This document shows, piece by piece, positions 8,835 through 18,188 of a stretch of DNA of 64,000 bases. The DNA is from Holtiella tumoricola (lineage in GTDB: Bacteria > Bacillota > Clostridia > Lachnospirales > Cellulosilyticaceae). Below the pieces are notes generated by a model. That model did no database searches. It worked only from the letters and a program-made list of their open reading frames with translations, and was not told the origin of the DNA. Positions within the stretch are counted from its first letter, which is position 1; every line of letters begins with the position of its first letter. Where the stretch lies: positions 62,001-126,000 of the forward strand of contig NZ_JAQIFT010000062.1 in NCBI RefSeq assembly GCF_027857615.1, given 5' to 3'. The position numbers were made by a program, and so were the translations under genes.

Positions 8835-9875
8835 ATGTTTGAAAAACTTAAATCATTATTTTCAAAACACGATGATGTATACGAAGACGAAGTCTTATAC
8901 CATAAAAACGGAAATGTAATGTATGAAGGTGCGATGAAGGGTCCTATGTTTCATGGGATGGGTAAGCTTTATAACGAAGATGGAAAGCTAATCTACGAAG
9001 GGGAATTTAAAAATGGAGAACCTCATGGCCGTGGGAAAGCCTATTTAGATGACGAAGAAACCTATGAAGGAGACTTCTACAAAGGTGAACAAACTGGACA
9101 AGGGGTTTATCATTGGAGCGATGGTTCCTTCCATGAAGGTGCTTTTCTTAATGGTGTACGTGAAGGTAAAGGGACTTTCCATACTGCAGAAGGCCTAGTC
9201 TTCGAAGGTACTTTTATGAATAACAAAATCCAAGCTCATGGAATTTGCCGCTTTGCTAATGGTGATTGCTATGAAGGTGAATTTAGAGATGGTATTGCTA
9301 CAGGTCGTGGCAAATTAACACTTAGTGAAATTGGTACATATGAAGGGGATGTAGAGGAAGGTATTCCTCATGGTAAAGGTACTTATACCTATTTAGATGG
9401 TTCGTCTTATCGCGGTGATGTTGTCCATGGCAAACTTACTGGTAAAGGGATGAGAACTTTCAATAATGGCCACAAGTATATTGGTCAATTCTTAGATGGT
9501 TATATGCATGGTGAAGGCACTTATGAAGATGAAACAGGTGCTAAATATCAAGGTATCTTTGAAGATGACTATATGGTTACATCAACACATGGTCAATTAT
9601 ATCTACCTAACATCGGTACTTATGAAGGGGACTTAGTAGATGGTGTAGCTACAGGTAAAGGTAAGGTCTCATTATTAAATGGAAGTATCTATATTGGTGA
9701 TGTAGTAGATGGTCATATTACTGGTAAAGGTACTATGCGTTTTCCTAATGGACATAGCTATACCGGTGACTTTGTAGATGGTAGAATGCATGGCAAAGGC
9801 ACTTATGAAGATGAAGAAGGTAGTAGATATGTAGGTCTTTTTGAAGACGATTATATGGTGGAACGTTTGGCCTAA
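8835..9875 (+). CDS. MORN-repeat protein
   Basis: 346 residues made almost wholly of MORN repeats (YEGxFxxGxxHGxGxxxxxxG), about 13-14 units in tandem from residue ~25 to the end. The protein contains an internal duplication: residues about 170-235 and 270-335 are near copies (LTGKGMRTFNNGH / ITGKGTMRFPNGH, then MHGEGTYEDE / MHGKGTYEDE, then FEDDYMV in both). No signal peptide or catalytic domain. MORN repeats form a beta-meander scaffold in other organisms; a specific role here is unknown. A TATAAT box lies at 8795-8800 and the RBS is AAGGAAGG. The next gene on the strand is a holin. Confidence 0.9.
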   Translation: MFEKLKSLFSKHDDVYEDEVLYHKNGNVMYEGAMKGPMFHGMGKLYNEDGKLIYEGEFKNGEPHGRGKAYLDDEETYEGDFYKGEQTGQGVYHWSDGSFHEGAFLNGVREGKGTFHTAEGLVFEGTFMNNKIQAHGICRFANGDCYEGEFRDGIATGRGKLTLSEIGTYEGDVEEGIPHGKGTYTYLDGSSYRGDVVHGKLTGKGMRTFNNGHKYIGQFLDGYMHGEGTYEDETGAKYQGIFEDDYMVTSTHGQLYLPNIGTYEGDLVDGVATGKGKVSLLNGSIYIGDVVDGHITGKGTMRFPNGHSYTGDFVDGRMHGKGTYEDEEGSRYVGLFEDDYMVERLA

Positions 9876-9955
9876 ATATCTATCACCATTTAGACAAATA
9901 GCACGTATACTATTATTGAATCATCGCTCTCATTGTTAGAGTAGGAGGTAAGTTT

Positions 9956-10201
9956 ATGAACAATAATAGTAGATGGCGCAACTATGGTCTCTGGGTTTCT
10001 ATTGCTGCAGTTATTCCTCTTCTTCTTTCTGCTTTTGGGATTAAAGTTGTCCCAAGCGAATATCAAGAAATTGTAAATGCTGTCTTAGCAATCTTAGTTA
10101 CTGCTGGTATTATTAGCAACCCAACAACAACCAGTCGCTGGTTTACTGATGATCCTAACCAAACCTCTGATAAAACTACAGACAAGACTGATGAAAAATA
10201 G
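9956..10201 (+). CDS. Phi-LC3-type holin, stand-alone
   Basis: 81 residues matching the phage phi LC3 holin family in layout: a short basic N-terminus, a first membrane helix (WVSIAAVIPLLLSAFGI), a turn ending in VPSEYQEIVNAV, a second helix (LAILVTAGIISNPTT) and a charged, Thr/Asp-rich tail. Such proteins permeabilise the membrane to release endolysins. No endolysin or other phage gene is near, so it is either a domesticated holin or part of a cell-lysis or export function with the MORN gene 80 bp upstream. RBS AGGAGGTAAG. Confidence 0.85.
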   Translation: MNNNSRWRNYGLWVSIAAVIPLLLSAFGIKVVPSEYQEIVNAVLAILVTAGIISNPTTTSRWFTDDPNQTSDKTTDKTDEK

Positions 10202-10210
10202 CAAATTATA

Positions 10211-10250
10211 AAAAGGGTAAGGCGACCACTTGGTATCACCTTACCCTTTT
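10211..10250. terminator. Terminator between holin and LCP gene
   Basis: AAAAGGGTAAGG ... CCTTACCCTTTT stem flanked by A and T runs; shared by the convergent holin and LCP genes. Confidence 0.85.
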
Positions 10251-10253
10251 GCT

Positions 10254-11300
10254 TTATTCTTCGGTAGCAACAACCCCACTTTGTGCTATTGCTACATTAT
10301 CATTAAAATGTGCTGCTACAAATTCATCTACTTCATCATAGTCTACCATGTAGTACCACTTTTCTTCTCTAATAAATTCACCAGGAAGTGTTTCAAAGTT
10401 CAACTTAGCTGTATTAAACTTATTAATATATCCTAAGTATGTAGGTATATCTTTTAAAGCAACATCTGTTTGCACATCTGAGTATAAGATATTAACCATT
10501 TGTGGTACTGCTTTTAAAATTTGTGGACTCATGACCTTTTTAGCAAAGGCTGTTAAGAAAATTTGTTGTGTTTCTATACGCCCTGTATCCCCTTCTGCAT
10601 ATTGCTCACTGTAGTCATTATTATGTCTCCATCTCACTAAACCCTCTGCTTGTTCTCCGTTTAGAGTTTGTAAGCCTGGTTCAAGATCTATATAAAGGCC
10701 TTGGCTATTATCTGTGTACTCCATACGTCTTGGTACATCAACAGTTACGCCACCTATACCATCTACAATCTTTCTAAATGCATCAATATTTACAACAACA
10801 TAATGGTCTATTTTAATCCCTAAAATATCTTCTAGTGCATTTACAGTGAAATATCTAATATTCTCTATACCACCAAAAGAACTCATTTCTGTAATTTTAC
10901 ATGGATTTTGTATATATCTATCAAGTTCTTTTGCTTTCTCAATCTGATAATCCGTCCAAGTTACTTTTGTATCTCTTGGTACTGAAATCACTTCTGTCTT
11001 CCCTGTTTCACTATTAAAGTGTACGACAAAGATAACATCTGTCCTTGATTCATCTTTATCTACCCCAAATACTGCTACATTTAAATGTAATGCTTCCTGA
11101 TCTGTATCTTCATTACGATTATATTGTGGGAGGTTTGGATCTAATTCATCTCTACTTGCAACTTTTATCTTACTAAAAGTATTTCCTACAGTGCAAGCTA
11201 CAACGCCTCCTATAAGTACTACTGCGATAAAGCTTAGCAGCATCATTCTTAAAAAGAACTTGGTAAGCTGCTTCCTCTGAGTCTCACTTATCTTCTTCAT
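10254..11300 (-). CDS. LytR-CpsA-Psr (LCP) family enzyme
   Basis: 348 residues. A basic N-terminus and one membrane helix (residues about 18-38) anchor an extracellular LCP domain with LNVAVFGVDKDESRTDVI, the catalytic-site SVPRDTKV, and VVNIDAFRKIVDGIGGVTVDVP. Family members transfer teichoic acid or other anionic polymers from lipid carriers to peptidoglycan. Key Arg and Asp residues are present. It stands alone, convergent with the holin gene. Confidence 0.92.
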   Translation of the reverse strand: MKKISETQRKQLTKFFLRMMLLSFIAVVLIGGVVACTVGNTFSKIKVASRDELDPNLPQYNRNEDTDQEALHLNVAVFGVDKDESRTDVIFVVHFNSETGKTEVISVPRDTKVTWTDYQIEKAKELDRYIQNPCKITEMSSFGGIENIRYFTVNALEDILGIKIDHYVVVNIDAFRKIVDGIGGVTVDVPRRMEYTDNSQGLYIDLEPGLQTLNGEQAEGLVRWRHNNDYSEQYAEGDTGRIETQQIFLTAFAKKVMSPQILKAVPQMVNILYSDVQTDVALKDIPTYLGYINKFNTAKLNFETLPGEFIREEKWYYMVDYDEVDEFVAAHFNDNVAIAQSGVVATEE

Positions 11301-11454
11301 TTCTGGCTATGCTCCTTTTGGCTTAGATACCTTTATTATTACCTAGCCTATTATATCATACTCTAAAAATTTTACAATTTAGTATTTTTGGTATATAAAT
11401 AGGTCTCTAATTTCAGATAGCATTTTAACGCTTCCATATAAATTTATTATAAAT

Positions 11455-12945
11455 TCATTGAGTATAAATAAAGATATTCCCTATCGCAACTGTAGCATTT
11501 TCCTCTATACTTTTAGCTTTAATATAAATATATCTACCTTTGACTGACTCAAAGTGAGTATAATGCTCTTTTCCATAATTTAAGATACGGCCTTTTTCCT
11601 TATGAATAGCTTCTCCATCCTGTTCTAATCTTATCTCATACTCATAACAATCCAGTAGCTTTGCAAGTGCCTCTTTATCTTCATAATGAATATAATTTTT
11701 ACGATAGCCTATCCCTACTATATTTTTGATCTCTCCCAAATCCAATAGAAGCTCTCCCATTGGGCCTTCAGCTTCCCACCAAGTTTTAGTATCTAGATTA
11801 AGTACTTCCTTTGCTTGATGTGCTACTTTCTCTGAAGAGACTTCACATATACTCATTTTATCCATTGGTATACGAATACCCTTTTGCACCGGTTCCCATA
11901 TCTTAGCCTTTCTTCCTGTCCATATAGGTGCTGTCCATATTTTCTCTCCTAGTTGGTTGACTACTCTTACAAAATAGTAATGTGCTGTTGTACTCGCCAC
12001 TCCAAATTGCCATAGGTCATAGAAACTGTCTAATAACTTTTCAGCTACTACCTCTCCATTATCTGATATTAATTGTATACATTTAAAGGCTTCTCCTTCC
12101 TTTGGAGATCTATTTTCTACCTCTATCTTTATCTCATAATCTATGCATGACGGTTCTAACACACTCCCCATGACCTGACCATTCACTTCAAACTCTATTT
12201 GAAAACTCGGATTCTGTACAGCATAGAAACGTCGTTGTCTAAATGCTTCTAATAAATCCTTGGCTGTAAGTGCTTCTGCCAGCACAACTGTACGGTCATC
12301 AAATCCACTTAACCACTTACCACTGTGTGTATCTGAGTTGGCAAAAGGTGCAAATCGCCATCCTTTATCTAAAGCTATACTATATACTAACTCATGCAAA
12401 TCATTATAAGCACTTGTTTCATTAGATACCTCTACACCTACAATTTGTAAATTTTCTTCTGGATTTAACACTTCAAAATCTTTATAGGCATTCCATATTT
12501 TATCTGTTGGCCAACTGGCTTCTTGAGGATGATTAAAAAAGGCTATGGCTTCTTCTTGTTTTTTGAGAAGCTCTCCAAAGTGCTCACCATTTGTTGGATA
12601 GCCACTTTCTACTATAAGCTCACTTACACCTAATAGATTAAGTTCTCCTCCATTAACTACAGCCACACCGTCTTCATCTATATACTCCTCACTATAACCC
12701 GATTCAACAGAAGCCAATGCTACAAACGTCTCATCCGTTGCTTCCTGCGCTGCCTTCAAAGTTGCTTCCCACTTTCTTTGGTCAATACGATCCGCATGGT
12801 CTGACACAGCTAAAAAATCTCCTCTTCTACTTTCCTTTGCCCATTTAAAAGCTTCTTTAGGTGTACCTTGCCCATCTGAAAAACCTGTGTGTGTATGTAA
12901 ATCTCCATAGAAATGTTTATATTTCTTGCTTGTATGTGAACTCAT
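11455..12945 (-). CDS. PHP-domain metallohydrolase (CehA/McbA-like)
   Basis: 496 residues. The N-terminal ~300 residues form a PHP metal-dependent phosphoesterase domain with ligand motifs YGDLHTHTGFSDG, AVSDHADR, NHPQEASWP and ANSDTHSG. The C-terminal ~190 residues look like beta-sandwich domains, perhaps a carbohydrate-binding module. Substrate is not predictable; relatives occur near carbohydrate genes. It lies downstream of the fuc kinase, separated by 180 bp with a well-formed hairpin (12979-13015), so it may be partly co-transcribed. No signal peptide. RBS AGGAGGAGC. Confidence 0.8.
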   Translation of the reverse strand: MSSHTSKKYKHFYGDLHTHTGFSDGQGTPKEAFKWAKESRRGDFLAVSDHADRIDQRKWEATLKAAQEATDETFVALASVESGYSEEYIDEDGVAVVNGGELNLLGVSELIVESGYPTNGEHFGELLKKQEEAIAFFNHPQEASWPTDKIWNAYKDFEVLNPEENLQIVGVEVSNETSAYNDLHELVYSIALDKGWRFAPFANSDTHSGKWLSGFDDRTVVLAEALTAKDLLEAFRQRRFYAVQNPSFQIEFEVNGQVMGSVLEPSCIDYEIKIEVENRSPKEGEAFKCIQLISDNGEVVAEKLLDSFYDLWQFGVASTTAHYYFVRVVNQLGEKIWTAPIWTGRKAKIWEPVQKGIRIPMDKMSICEVSSEKVAHQAKEVLNLDTKTWWEAEGPMGELLLDLGEIKNIVGIGYRKNYIHYEDKEALAKLLDCYEYEIRLEQDGEAIHKEKGRILNYGKEHYTHFESVKGRYIYIKAKSIEENATVAIGNIFIYTQ

Positions 12946-12978
12946 ATGCTCCTCCTAAATTAATCAATCTATAACAAA

Positions 12979-13015
12979 ATGCATCTGTTCTCCTATAGTA
13001 GGATCTCAGATGCAT
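12979..13015. terminator. Perfect nested hairpin between fuc kinase and PHP gene
   Basis: ATGCATCTG / CAGATGCAT outer stem, symmetric ttc/tct internal loop, TCCTA/TAGGA inner stem and a tag loop. The U-run is short in both directions, so it may be a partial terminator or processing site. Confidence 0.5.
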
Positions 13016-13126
13016 TGTTTCTTTATCTCTATCGTTATATAAGGATATAATATCCACAATACACTTACCTTAAAACATAGCGCATATTACGAATCCTATT
13101 TATCCTTTTAATATCATGTAGACTCC

Positions 13127-14470
13127 CTAGCAGCTTCCTTGTTGTAAAAGTACATTTCCCATAGCTGACGCTTCTGTTGTACCTTTAATCACAGTTTTCC
13201 CTGTCATTTCACTTACAACTTGGCATAGGTGCTGATCTTTTGTCCCACCACCTACCATATGAATAGTGGTAATAGGTTCACCAATGAGTGCTTCGAACTG
13301 GATAACTGTCTCTTTATACAGCTTTCCTAATCCGTTATATACTGCTGTAGCAATATCACCGATTCTAGTAAGTTTTACACCATATACCTCTTCACATGCC
13401 TTAATAATTTCTTGTTCCATATTTATAGGTGCCATAAATCTTTCATCTGCAATATCAATAGCATAAGTATGGTTAGATTCTTTAGCCTCTGCAATAATAT
13501 CAGGGAAATCTACAGGAAGTCCTCTATCATTTAAACACTTTTTAAGTTGTTGTAAAATCCAAAGACCATTAATATTTTTAAGTAATCTTATCTTGCCCTT
13601 TGCACTACCTTCATTGGTAAAACCAGCTTCTTGTGCTTCTTTTGTTAAATAAGGTGTACCTACTTCTAATCCCATTAGGCACCAAGTACCACATACTAAG
13701 TAAAGCTCATTTTCCTTCTCTATTTTCGCTCCTGCTACTGCAGAAGCTGTATCATGACTTGCTACTGCTATAACTGGAAGGCCCCCCAGCCCTGTTTCCT
13801 CTTGTATAGCTTGTGAAAGTGTACCAATCTTAGTACCTGGCATAACAAGTTCGTTCATCCATTCACGCTTAAAACCTAATTTATTAAAAATTTCTTCACT
13901 ATAGGTTCTTGTGTGTGCATCTAGTAATCCACTTGTTGAAGCAACTGTTGCTTCATTATAAAGATTCCCTGTAAAGAAATAACCTAATAAATCTGGCATA
14001 AAAAGCCACTTATAGCCATGCTCTTTGATGACTTTGTTATACTTCTTGTCATAATACATTTGATAAATCGTATTGAAGTTCGCTTTTTGTATACCTGTTA
14101 AAGTATAAAGCATTTCCTCATCAATGAGGCCTTCTACTTCCTCAATGACTTTTCCCGTTCTACCATCTCTATAATGAATAGGCAAATTAATCATTTGTCC
14201 ATCCTCATCAATCCATGCGCCATCTACCCCCCAGGTGTCAATTCCCATAGATTGAATATCTACATCAGTTCTTCTTGCTACCTTCTTAAGACCTTGTTTC
14301 ATCTCATGGAAAAGCCTTGGAATGTCCCAGTACATCGTTCCACCTATAGTTACTGGATCATTAGGGAAACGGTGAACTTCTTCTAGTTCTACCGTCTCGC
14401 CCTTCTCAATTCCTAACATTAATCTTCCACTTGATGCACCTAAGTCAAAGGCAATATATGCTTTATTCAT
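13127..14470 (-). CDS. L-fuculokinase / rhamnulokinase (FGGY)
   Basis: 447-residue FGGY sugar kinase. The N-terminus FDLGASSGRLMLG and the internal MGIDTWGVD, ASHDTASAVAG and HMVGGGTKD motifs are those of the rhamnulokinase (RhaB) subgroup. Because the gene sits 9 bp after fucI and after fucA on the same transcript, the physiological substrate is more likely L-fuculose. No rhamnose isomerase or RhaD is nearby. Start ATG follows RBS TAGGAGGT. Some Firmicutes use RhaB-like kinases in fucose pathways; the sequence alone does not decide. Confidence 0.88.
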   Translation of the reverse strand: MNKAYIAFDLGASSGRLMLGIEKGETVELEEVHRFPNDPVTIGGTMYWDIPRLFHEMKQGLKKVARRTDVDIQSMGIDTWGVDGAWIDEDGQMINLPIHYRDGRTGKVIEEVEGLIDEEMLYTLTGIQKANFNTIYQMYYDKKYNKVIKEHGYKWLFMPDLLGYFFTGNLYNEATVASTSGLLDAHTRTYSEEIFNKLGFKREWMNELVMPGTKIGTLSQAIQEETGLGGLPVIAVASHDTASAVAGAKIEKENELYLVCGTWCLMGLEVGTPYLTKEAQEAGFTNEGSAKGKIRLLKNINGLWILQQLKKCLNDRGLPVDFPDIIAEAKESNHTYAIDIADERFMAPINMEQEIIKACEEVYGVKLTRIGDIATAVYNGLGKLYKETVIQFEALIGEPITTIHMVGGGTKDQHLCQVVSEMTGKTVIKGTTEASAMGNVLLQQGSC

Positions 14471-14479
14471 AAGGACCTC

Positions 14480-16276
14480 CTATGCGTTTTTGTAAAGTGG
14501 TCCGTAGTTGTTACAAGCTCTGAAGTCAGCACCTTCTTGATCTTTTGTACCAAATGCGCTCCATACTTTAGGTCTAAAGATTCTTTCTTCTGGTACATTG
14601 TGCATTGCTACTGGAATACGAAGCATAGAAGCAAGAGTAATAAGATCTCCCCCAATATGCCCATAGCTGATTGCGCCATGGTTAGCAGCCCATTCATTCA
14701 TAACACTATATACATCTTTGAATGCACCTTCACCTGTTAAGTTTGGTACAAACCATGTAGTAGGCCATGTTTGATCTGTACGTTTATTAAGTGTATCATG
14801 TACATCACTTGGAAGCTCTACTGTGTAACCTTCTGCAATTTGAAGGATTGGTCCAAGACCTTTCACCATAGAGATACGACTCATTGTTACAGGCATACCA
14901 CCTTCTGTAAGGAAGCATGATGAGTAACCGCCCCCTCTGAAGTATTCACGGTTTGCTGATGGCCATGTTGTGGCATCAAGGCAAGCTTTAACTTCTTCTT
15001 CTGTAATATCCCAGAATGGTTTCATAGCTGGTTCGCCAGCTGCATTTCTTTGTTTACCCGTTCCATCAAGTGTTGTAGAACCTGAGTTAATAAGATGGAT
15101 AATACCATTTGCTGCAAGACCTTCTAACTTATGTCCTGTTACACGTTCTACAGCTTCAGGACTCCAGTATGTACGTACATCTGAGAAAATTTGAGATGTA
15201 CCTGTAAGAAGATGACCAAATAACATTGGCACACCATTAAGTGCATCATTTTCTGTAGCTACAACAAAAGCTTCACGTGTACCATTCCAGTCAAATGATG
15301 AATTAAGGATAGCTTCTGTAAAGTCACCATTTGGTTTGTAATCTGTCCAATGACGTTGACCTTGGAAACCTGCTGCAATGGCATTGTGTCCATTTGCTTC
15401 TTCAACAAAACCTTTTTCTGCTAACTTCTCATTACCTACCATAAGGTCACGACAAATAAGTGTCATCTTCACAATGAATTCCCAATCTGCTTCTTTAGCT
15501 GCTTGGTCTTTGATAAGATGTGGTTTGTTAAGTTCTGCACCTTCTTTGCAATTAGCTTTTACCCAAGCAAGTGCTTTTTCATATTCATCTTTATCGTAGA
15601 TTTCATTTTCAATACGTCTCATGATTTCAATCATATCTACGTATTCTGTTCTCATACCTAAGTAGTCACTAAAGAAGTGTGGATCTACAATAGAACCTGA
15701 GATACCCATTGATACACTACCAATTGATAAATAAGATTTGTTTCTCATTTGTGCTACAGCAAGACCTGCTTTTGCAAAAGTAATAAGTTTAGTTTCTACA
15801 TCTGCTGGAATTGTTTGATCTCCTGAATCTTGAACATCTTTGCCATAGATTGAGAACACTGGAAGCCCTGCTTGTGCATGAGCTGCAGCTGCTGATGCAA
15901 GATATACAGCACCTGGTCTTTCTGTACCGTTGAATCCCCAGATTGCTTTCACACGGTGTGGGTTAAGATCAAGTGTTTCTGCACCATAGCACCAACATGG
16001 TGTAACTGTAATAGAAACTTCTACATTTTCTTTTTCAAATTTTGCTTCACATGCACTTGCTTCTGCTACACCGCCGATTGTAGTATCTGCAATGACACAT
16101 TCAACTTTATCACCATTTGGATGACGAAGTGTGCCTTCAATAAGTGTAGCTACTGCTTTAGCCATGCTCATTGTTTGTTCTTCTAATGATTCTCTAACGC
16201 CTTCTCTTCTGCCATCAATAGTTGGTCTAATTCCGACTTTAGGAAGTGCACCTTTTAAACGATATGTATTTTCCAT
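14480..16276 (-). CDS. fucI: L-fucose isomerase
   Basis: 598 residues, full length for the family. Start PKVGIRPTIDGRREGVRESL is the standard FucI N-terminus; WGFNGTERPGAVYLA, the NDALNGVPMLFGHLLTGT region and the C-terminal NHGAISYGHIGGDLITLASMLRIPV.MHNV are strongly conserved. It interconverts L-fucose and L-fuculose (Mn-dependent). Second gene of the fucA-fucI-kinase operon, with RBS AAGGGGGAAAG. Confidence 0.97.
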   Translation of the reverse strand: MENTYRLKGALPKVGIRPTIDGRREGVRESLEEQTMSMAKAVATLIEGTLRHPNGDKVECVIADTTIGGVAEASACEAKFEKENVEVSITVTPCWCYGAETLDLNPHRVKAIWGFNGTERPGAVYLASAAAAHAQAGLPVFSIYGKDVQDSGDQTIPADVETKLITFAKAGLAVAQMRNKSYLSIGSVSMGISGSIVDPHFFSDYLGMRTEYVDMIEIMRRIENEIYDKDEYEKALAWVKANCKEGAELNKPHLIKDQAAKEADWEFIVKMTLICRDLMVGNEKLAEKGFVEEANGHNAIAAGFQGQRHWTDYKPNGDFTEAILNSSFDWNGTREAFVVATENDALNGVPMLFGHLLTGTSQIFSDVRTYWSPEAVERVTGHKLEGLAANGIIHLINSGSTTLDGTGKQRNAAGEPAMKPFWDITEEEVKACLDATTWPSANREYFRGGGYSSCFLTEGGMPVTMSRISMVKGLGPILQIAEGYTVELPSDVHDTLNKRTDQTWPTTWFVPNLTGEGAFKDVYSVMNEWAANHGAISYGHIGGDLITLASMLRIPVAMHNVPEERIFRPKVWSAFGTKDQEGADFRACNNYGPLYKNA

Positions 16277-16361
16277 TTTCTTTCCCCCTTAATGTGTTTA
16301 ATTAATCCTTCTCTCATTATGCGCTTGTTCTTTATACTCAATATTATTTCATTTCTATGTA

Positions 16362-17036
16362 TTAAAGTTTTGGATGTCTACCTGGTAAATTCATCCCTCT
16401 TCTAAGTTCAACTAAACGATCTACCTCATTTTGTGGAAGTTCTTTAGCGCCTCCCATGCTTTCTGTTAAATAAAGAAGTTGTGCGTAGAACTCTAAACCT
16501 TCCATCTTGTGGTAAGCTGCTTCAATATCTACTCCCCATGCAAGTGCACCGTGATTTGCAAGAAGTACTGCATCATGTGTATCTAAGAATGGTTCAATAG
16601 CATCTGGTACTTCTACTGTAGAAGGCATACCATAACCTGCTAATGGTACATCACCAAGGAAGATTGTAGACTCTGGCATAATTTGCTTATCAAGTGGCTT
16701 ACCACAAATTGCAAATGCAGTCGCATACATTGGATGCGCATGAACAACAGCATTAACATCTTTTCTAAGTTGGTAAATTCTAAGATGCATTTTCACTTCT
16801 GAAGATGGCTTATAAGGTGCTGTTGCTTCTAATACATTACCTTCTAAATCTACTTTACAAATCATCTCTGGTGTCATAAATCCTTTGCTTGTGCCTGTTG
16901 GTGTACAAAGAATTTCTGTATCACTAATCTTTACAGAGAAGTTACCATCATTAGATGCAACCATTCCTCTTCCGTAAACACGTTTTCCGATTTCACACAT
17001 TTTCACTTTGATTTCATACTCTTGTAAGTTGTTCAT
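16362..17036 (-). CDS. fucA: L-fuculose-phosphate aldolase
   Basis: 224 residues, class II aldolase/adducin fold. Zinc ligands are visible in VVHAHPMYATAF (His-x-His) and in LLANHGALAWG, and the catalytic Glu is in IMPESTIFLGDV. It splits L-fuculose-1-phosphate into DHAP and L-lactaldehyde. First gene of the fuc operon; the promoter-proximal direct repeats at 17099-17119 are shared with the DeoR gene. No lactaldehyde reductase of the FucO type is adjacent, although an iron alcohol dehydrogenase lies at 51 kb. Confidence 0.93.
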   Translation of the reverse strand: MNNLQEYEIKVKMCEIGKRVYGRGMVASNDGNFSVKISDTEILCTPTGTSKGFMTPEMICKVDLEGNVLEATAPYKPSSEVKMHLRIYQLRKDVNAVVHAHPMYATAFAICGKPLDKQIMPESTIFLGDVPLAGYGMPSTVEVPDAIEPFLDTHDAVLLANHGALAWGVDIEAAYHKMEGLEFYAQLLYLTESMGGAKELPQNEVDRLVELRRGMNLPGRHPKL

Positions 17037-17098
17037 CCCTTTGCTCCTTTATTAAATGTTTGATTTTTTATCTCATACACAAACATATTCTTTGTTTA

Positions 17099-17132
17099 TG
17101 TGGTTTTATGTGGTTTTATCTATGATGTTATA
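17099..17132 (-). promoter_or_regulatory. fuc operon promoter and DeoR operator
   Basis: Two tandem copies of the 10-mer TGTGGTTTTA (17099-17118, plus-strand reading) lie 7 bp downstream of a TATAAC -10 (17132-17127, minus strand), covering the start site. The same tandem 10-mer lies at the DeoR gene promoter (19651-19674). The remainder of the 17037-17392 gap is AT-rich and featureless apart from the terminator at 17351. Confidence 0.65.
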
Positions 17133-17350
17133 CTATCACCTAATTCTAAAACACGCAATATATTTTTCAGTATTTTTAACTTTTATTCATATTATTAATT
17201 AATTTATTTAGTCATTTTTAATCATTAAACCTAGTATTTACTTAGGTTTTCGTTAGTTATTTGTATATTTTACCACACAAACTCTATTTTACTGATATTT
17301 ACTAATTTATTTACCAAGATGCTTTTTACTGATTTTATCTATAAACTAAT

Positions 17351-17392
17351 AAAAGGAGTGGCTTCATCATCTAAGTGAAGTCACTCCTTTTA
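17351..17392. terminator. Terminator of alpha/beta hydrolase gene
   Basis: AAAAGGAGTG.CTTCA / TGAAG.CACTCCTTTT stem flanked by A and T runs, directly after the hydrolase stop codon on the minus strand. Confidence 0.85.
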
Positions 17393-18010
17393 TTAGTTAT
17401 AAAAATGATTAAGTATTTCTGCTAATACTTGCGGCGTATCAGTATTCACTTCATGTTTTGCATCTTTTATAAATTGGAGCTGTGCCCCATTTATATACTC
17501 AGCTAATTCTCTTGCAGCCTTTTTATTAGCCGGATCTTTTTCTCCACATACTATAAGTACTGGACAAGCTATCCCTTGTAGATGACTGCCAAAATCAAGC
17601 TCTACCATTGAACCAGTTAATTCAATAAAATCCTTCTTCCCCATGCCTATATCCCCAAAAGCCCTCTCTGGAATCAAGCGGAAAATCATACTTTGTAGCT
17701 TCAGTAATGTTTTAGGCATTTTATATTGTCCTGCAATTAATGTTAATGACTGCACTTTAGTAGGGTAATCTATAGCATAGTTTAATGCCATCACTGCTCC
17801 TAATGAAAGCCCACATAAATTAATCGGCTCATGAAGACTATTTAAATATCTGGCGAAATTTTGATACAAATTCTTATAGGTAACCTCTTCACCTTCTATA
17901 AACGAAGATACCTCTGGGCAAATAACATGTTCACGTTCTGTTAAATAGCCAATAGTATCATCCCAACTTGATGCACTTTGTCCCAATCCATGAATGAAAA
18001 TATATTGCAT
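17393..18010 (-). CDS. Alpha/beta hydrolase
   Basis: 205-residue single-domain serine hydrolase. FIHGLGQSASSW is the oxyanion-hole loop, GLSLG holds the nucleophile Ser69, VCGEKDP carries the likely catalytic Asp and DAKHEVNTD the His. Short for the family because of a small lid. Substrate unknown; single gene, followed by its own hairpin. Confidence 0.85.
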   Translation of the reverse strand: MQYIFIHGLGQSASSWDDTIGYLTEREHVICPEVSSFIEGEEVTYKNLYQNFARYLNSLHEPINLCGLSLGAVMALNYAIDYPTKVQSLTLIAGQYKMPKTLLKLQSMIFRLIPERAFGDIGMGKKDFIELTGSMVELDFGSHLQGIACPVLIVCGEKDPANKKAARELAEYINGAQLQFIKDAKHEVNTDTPQVLAEILNHFYN

Positions 18011-18188
18011 TATCTCTTTTCCTTCCTAACAAAATTTTATCTGACAAAAGTCTAATAGTTCATCTTAGTATATCATGCAAAATTGTATCCTCATACTTAT
18101 ACAAAACTTCTACATAGAATACCATCATTCTAGACAATACTAGTTCTTAAATGGTATAACTTTAGATGACATCAATGGAGGATACTAA

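Noticed and set aside
8835..9875. Short repeats as CRISPR or satellite DNA
   Set aside because: They are MORN codon repeats of a protein.
9956..10201. Prophage
   Set aside because: Only a holin-like gene; no phage structural, integrase or endolysin gene nearby.
13127..14470. Rhamnose pathway
   Set aside because: Kinase is RhaB-like, but its partners are fucI and fucA, so a fucose role is favoured.
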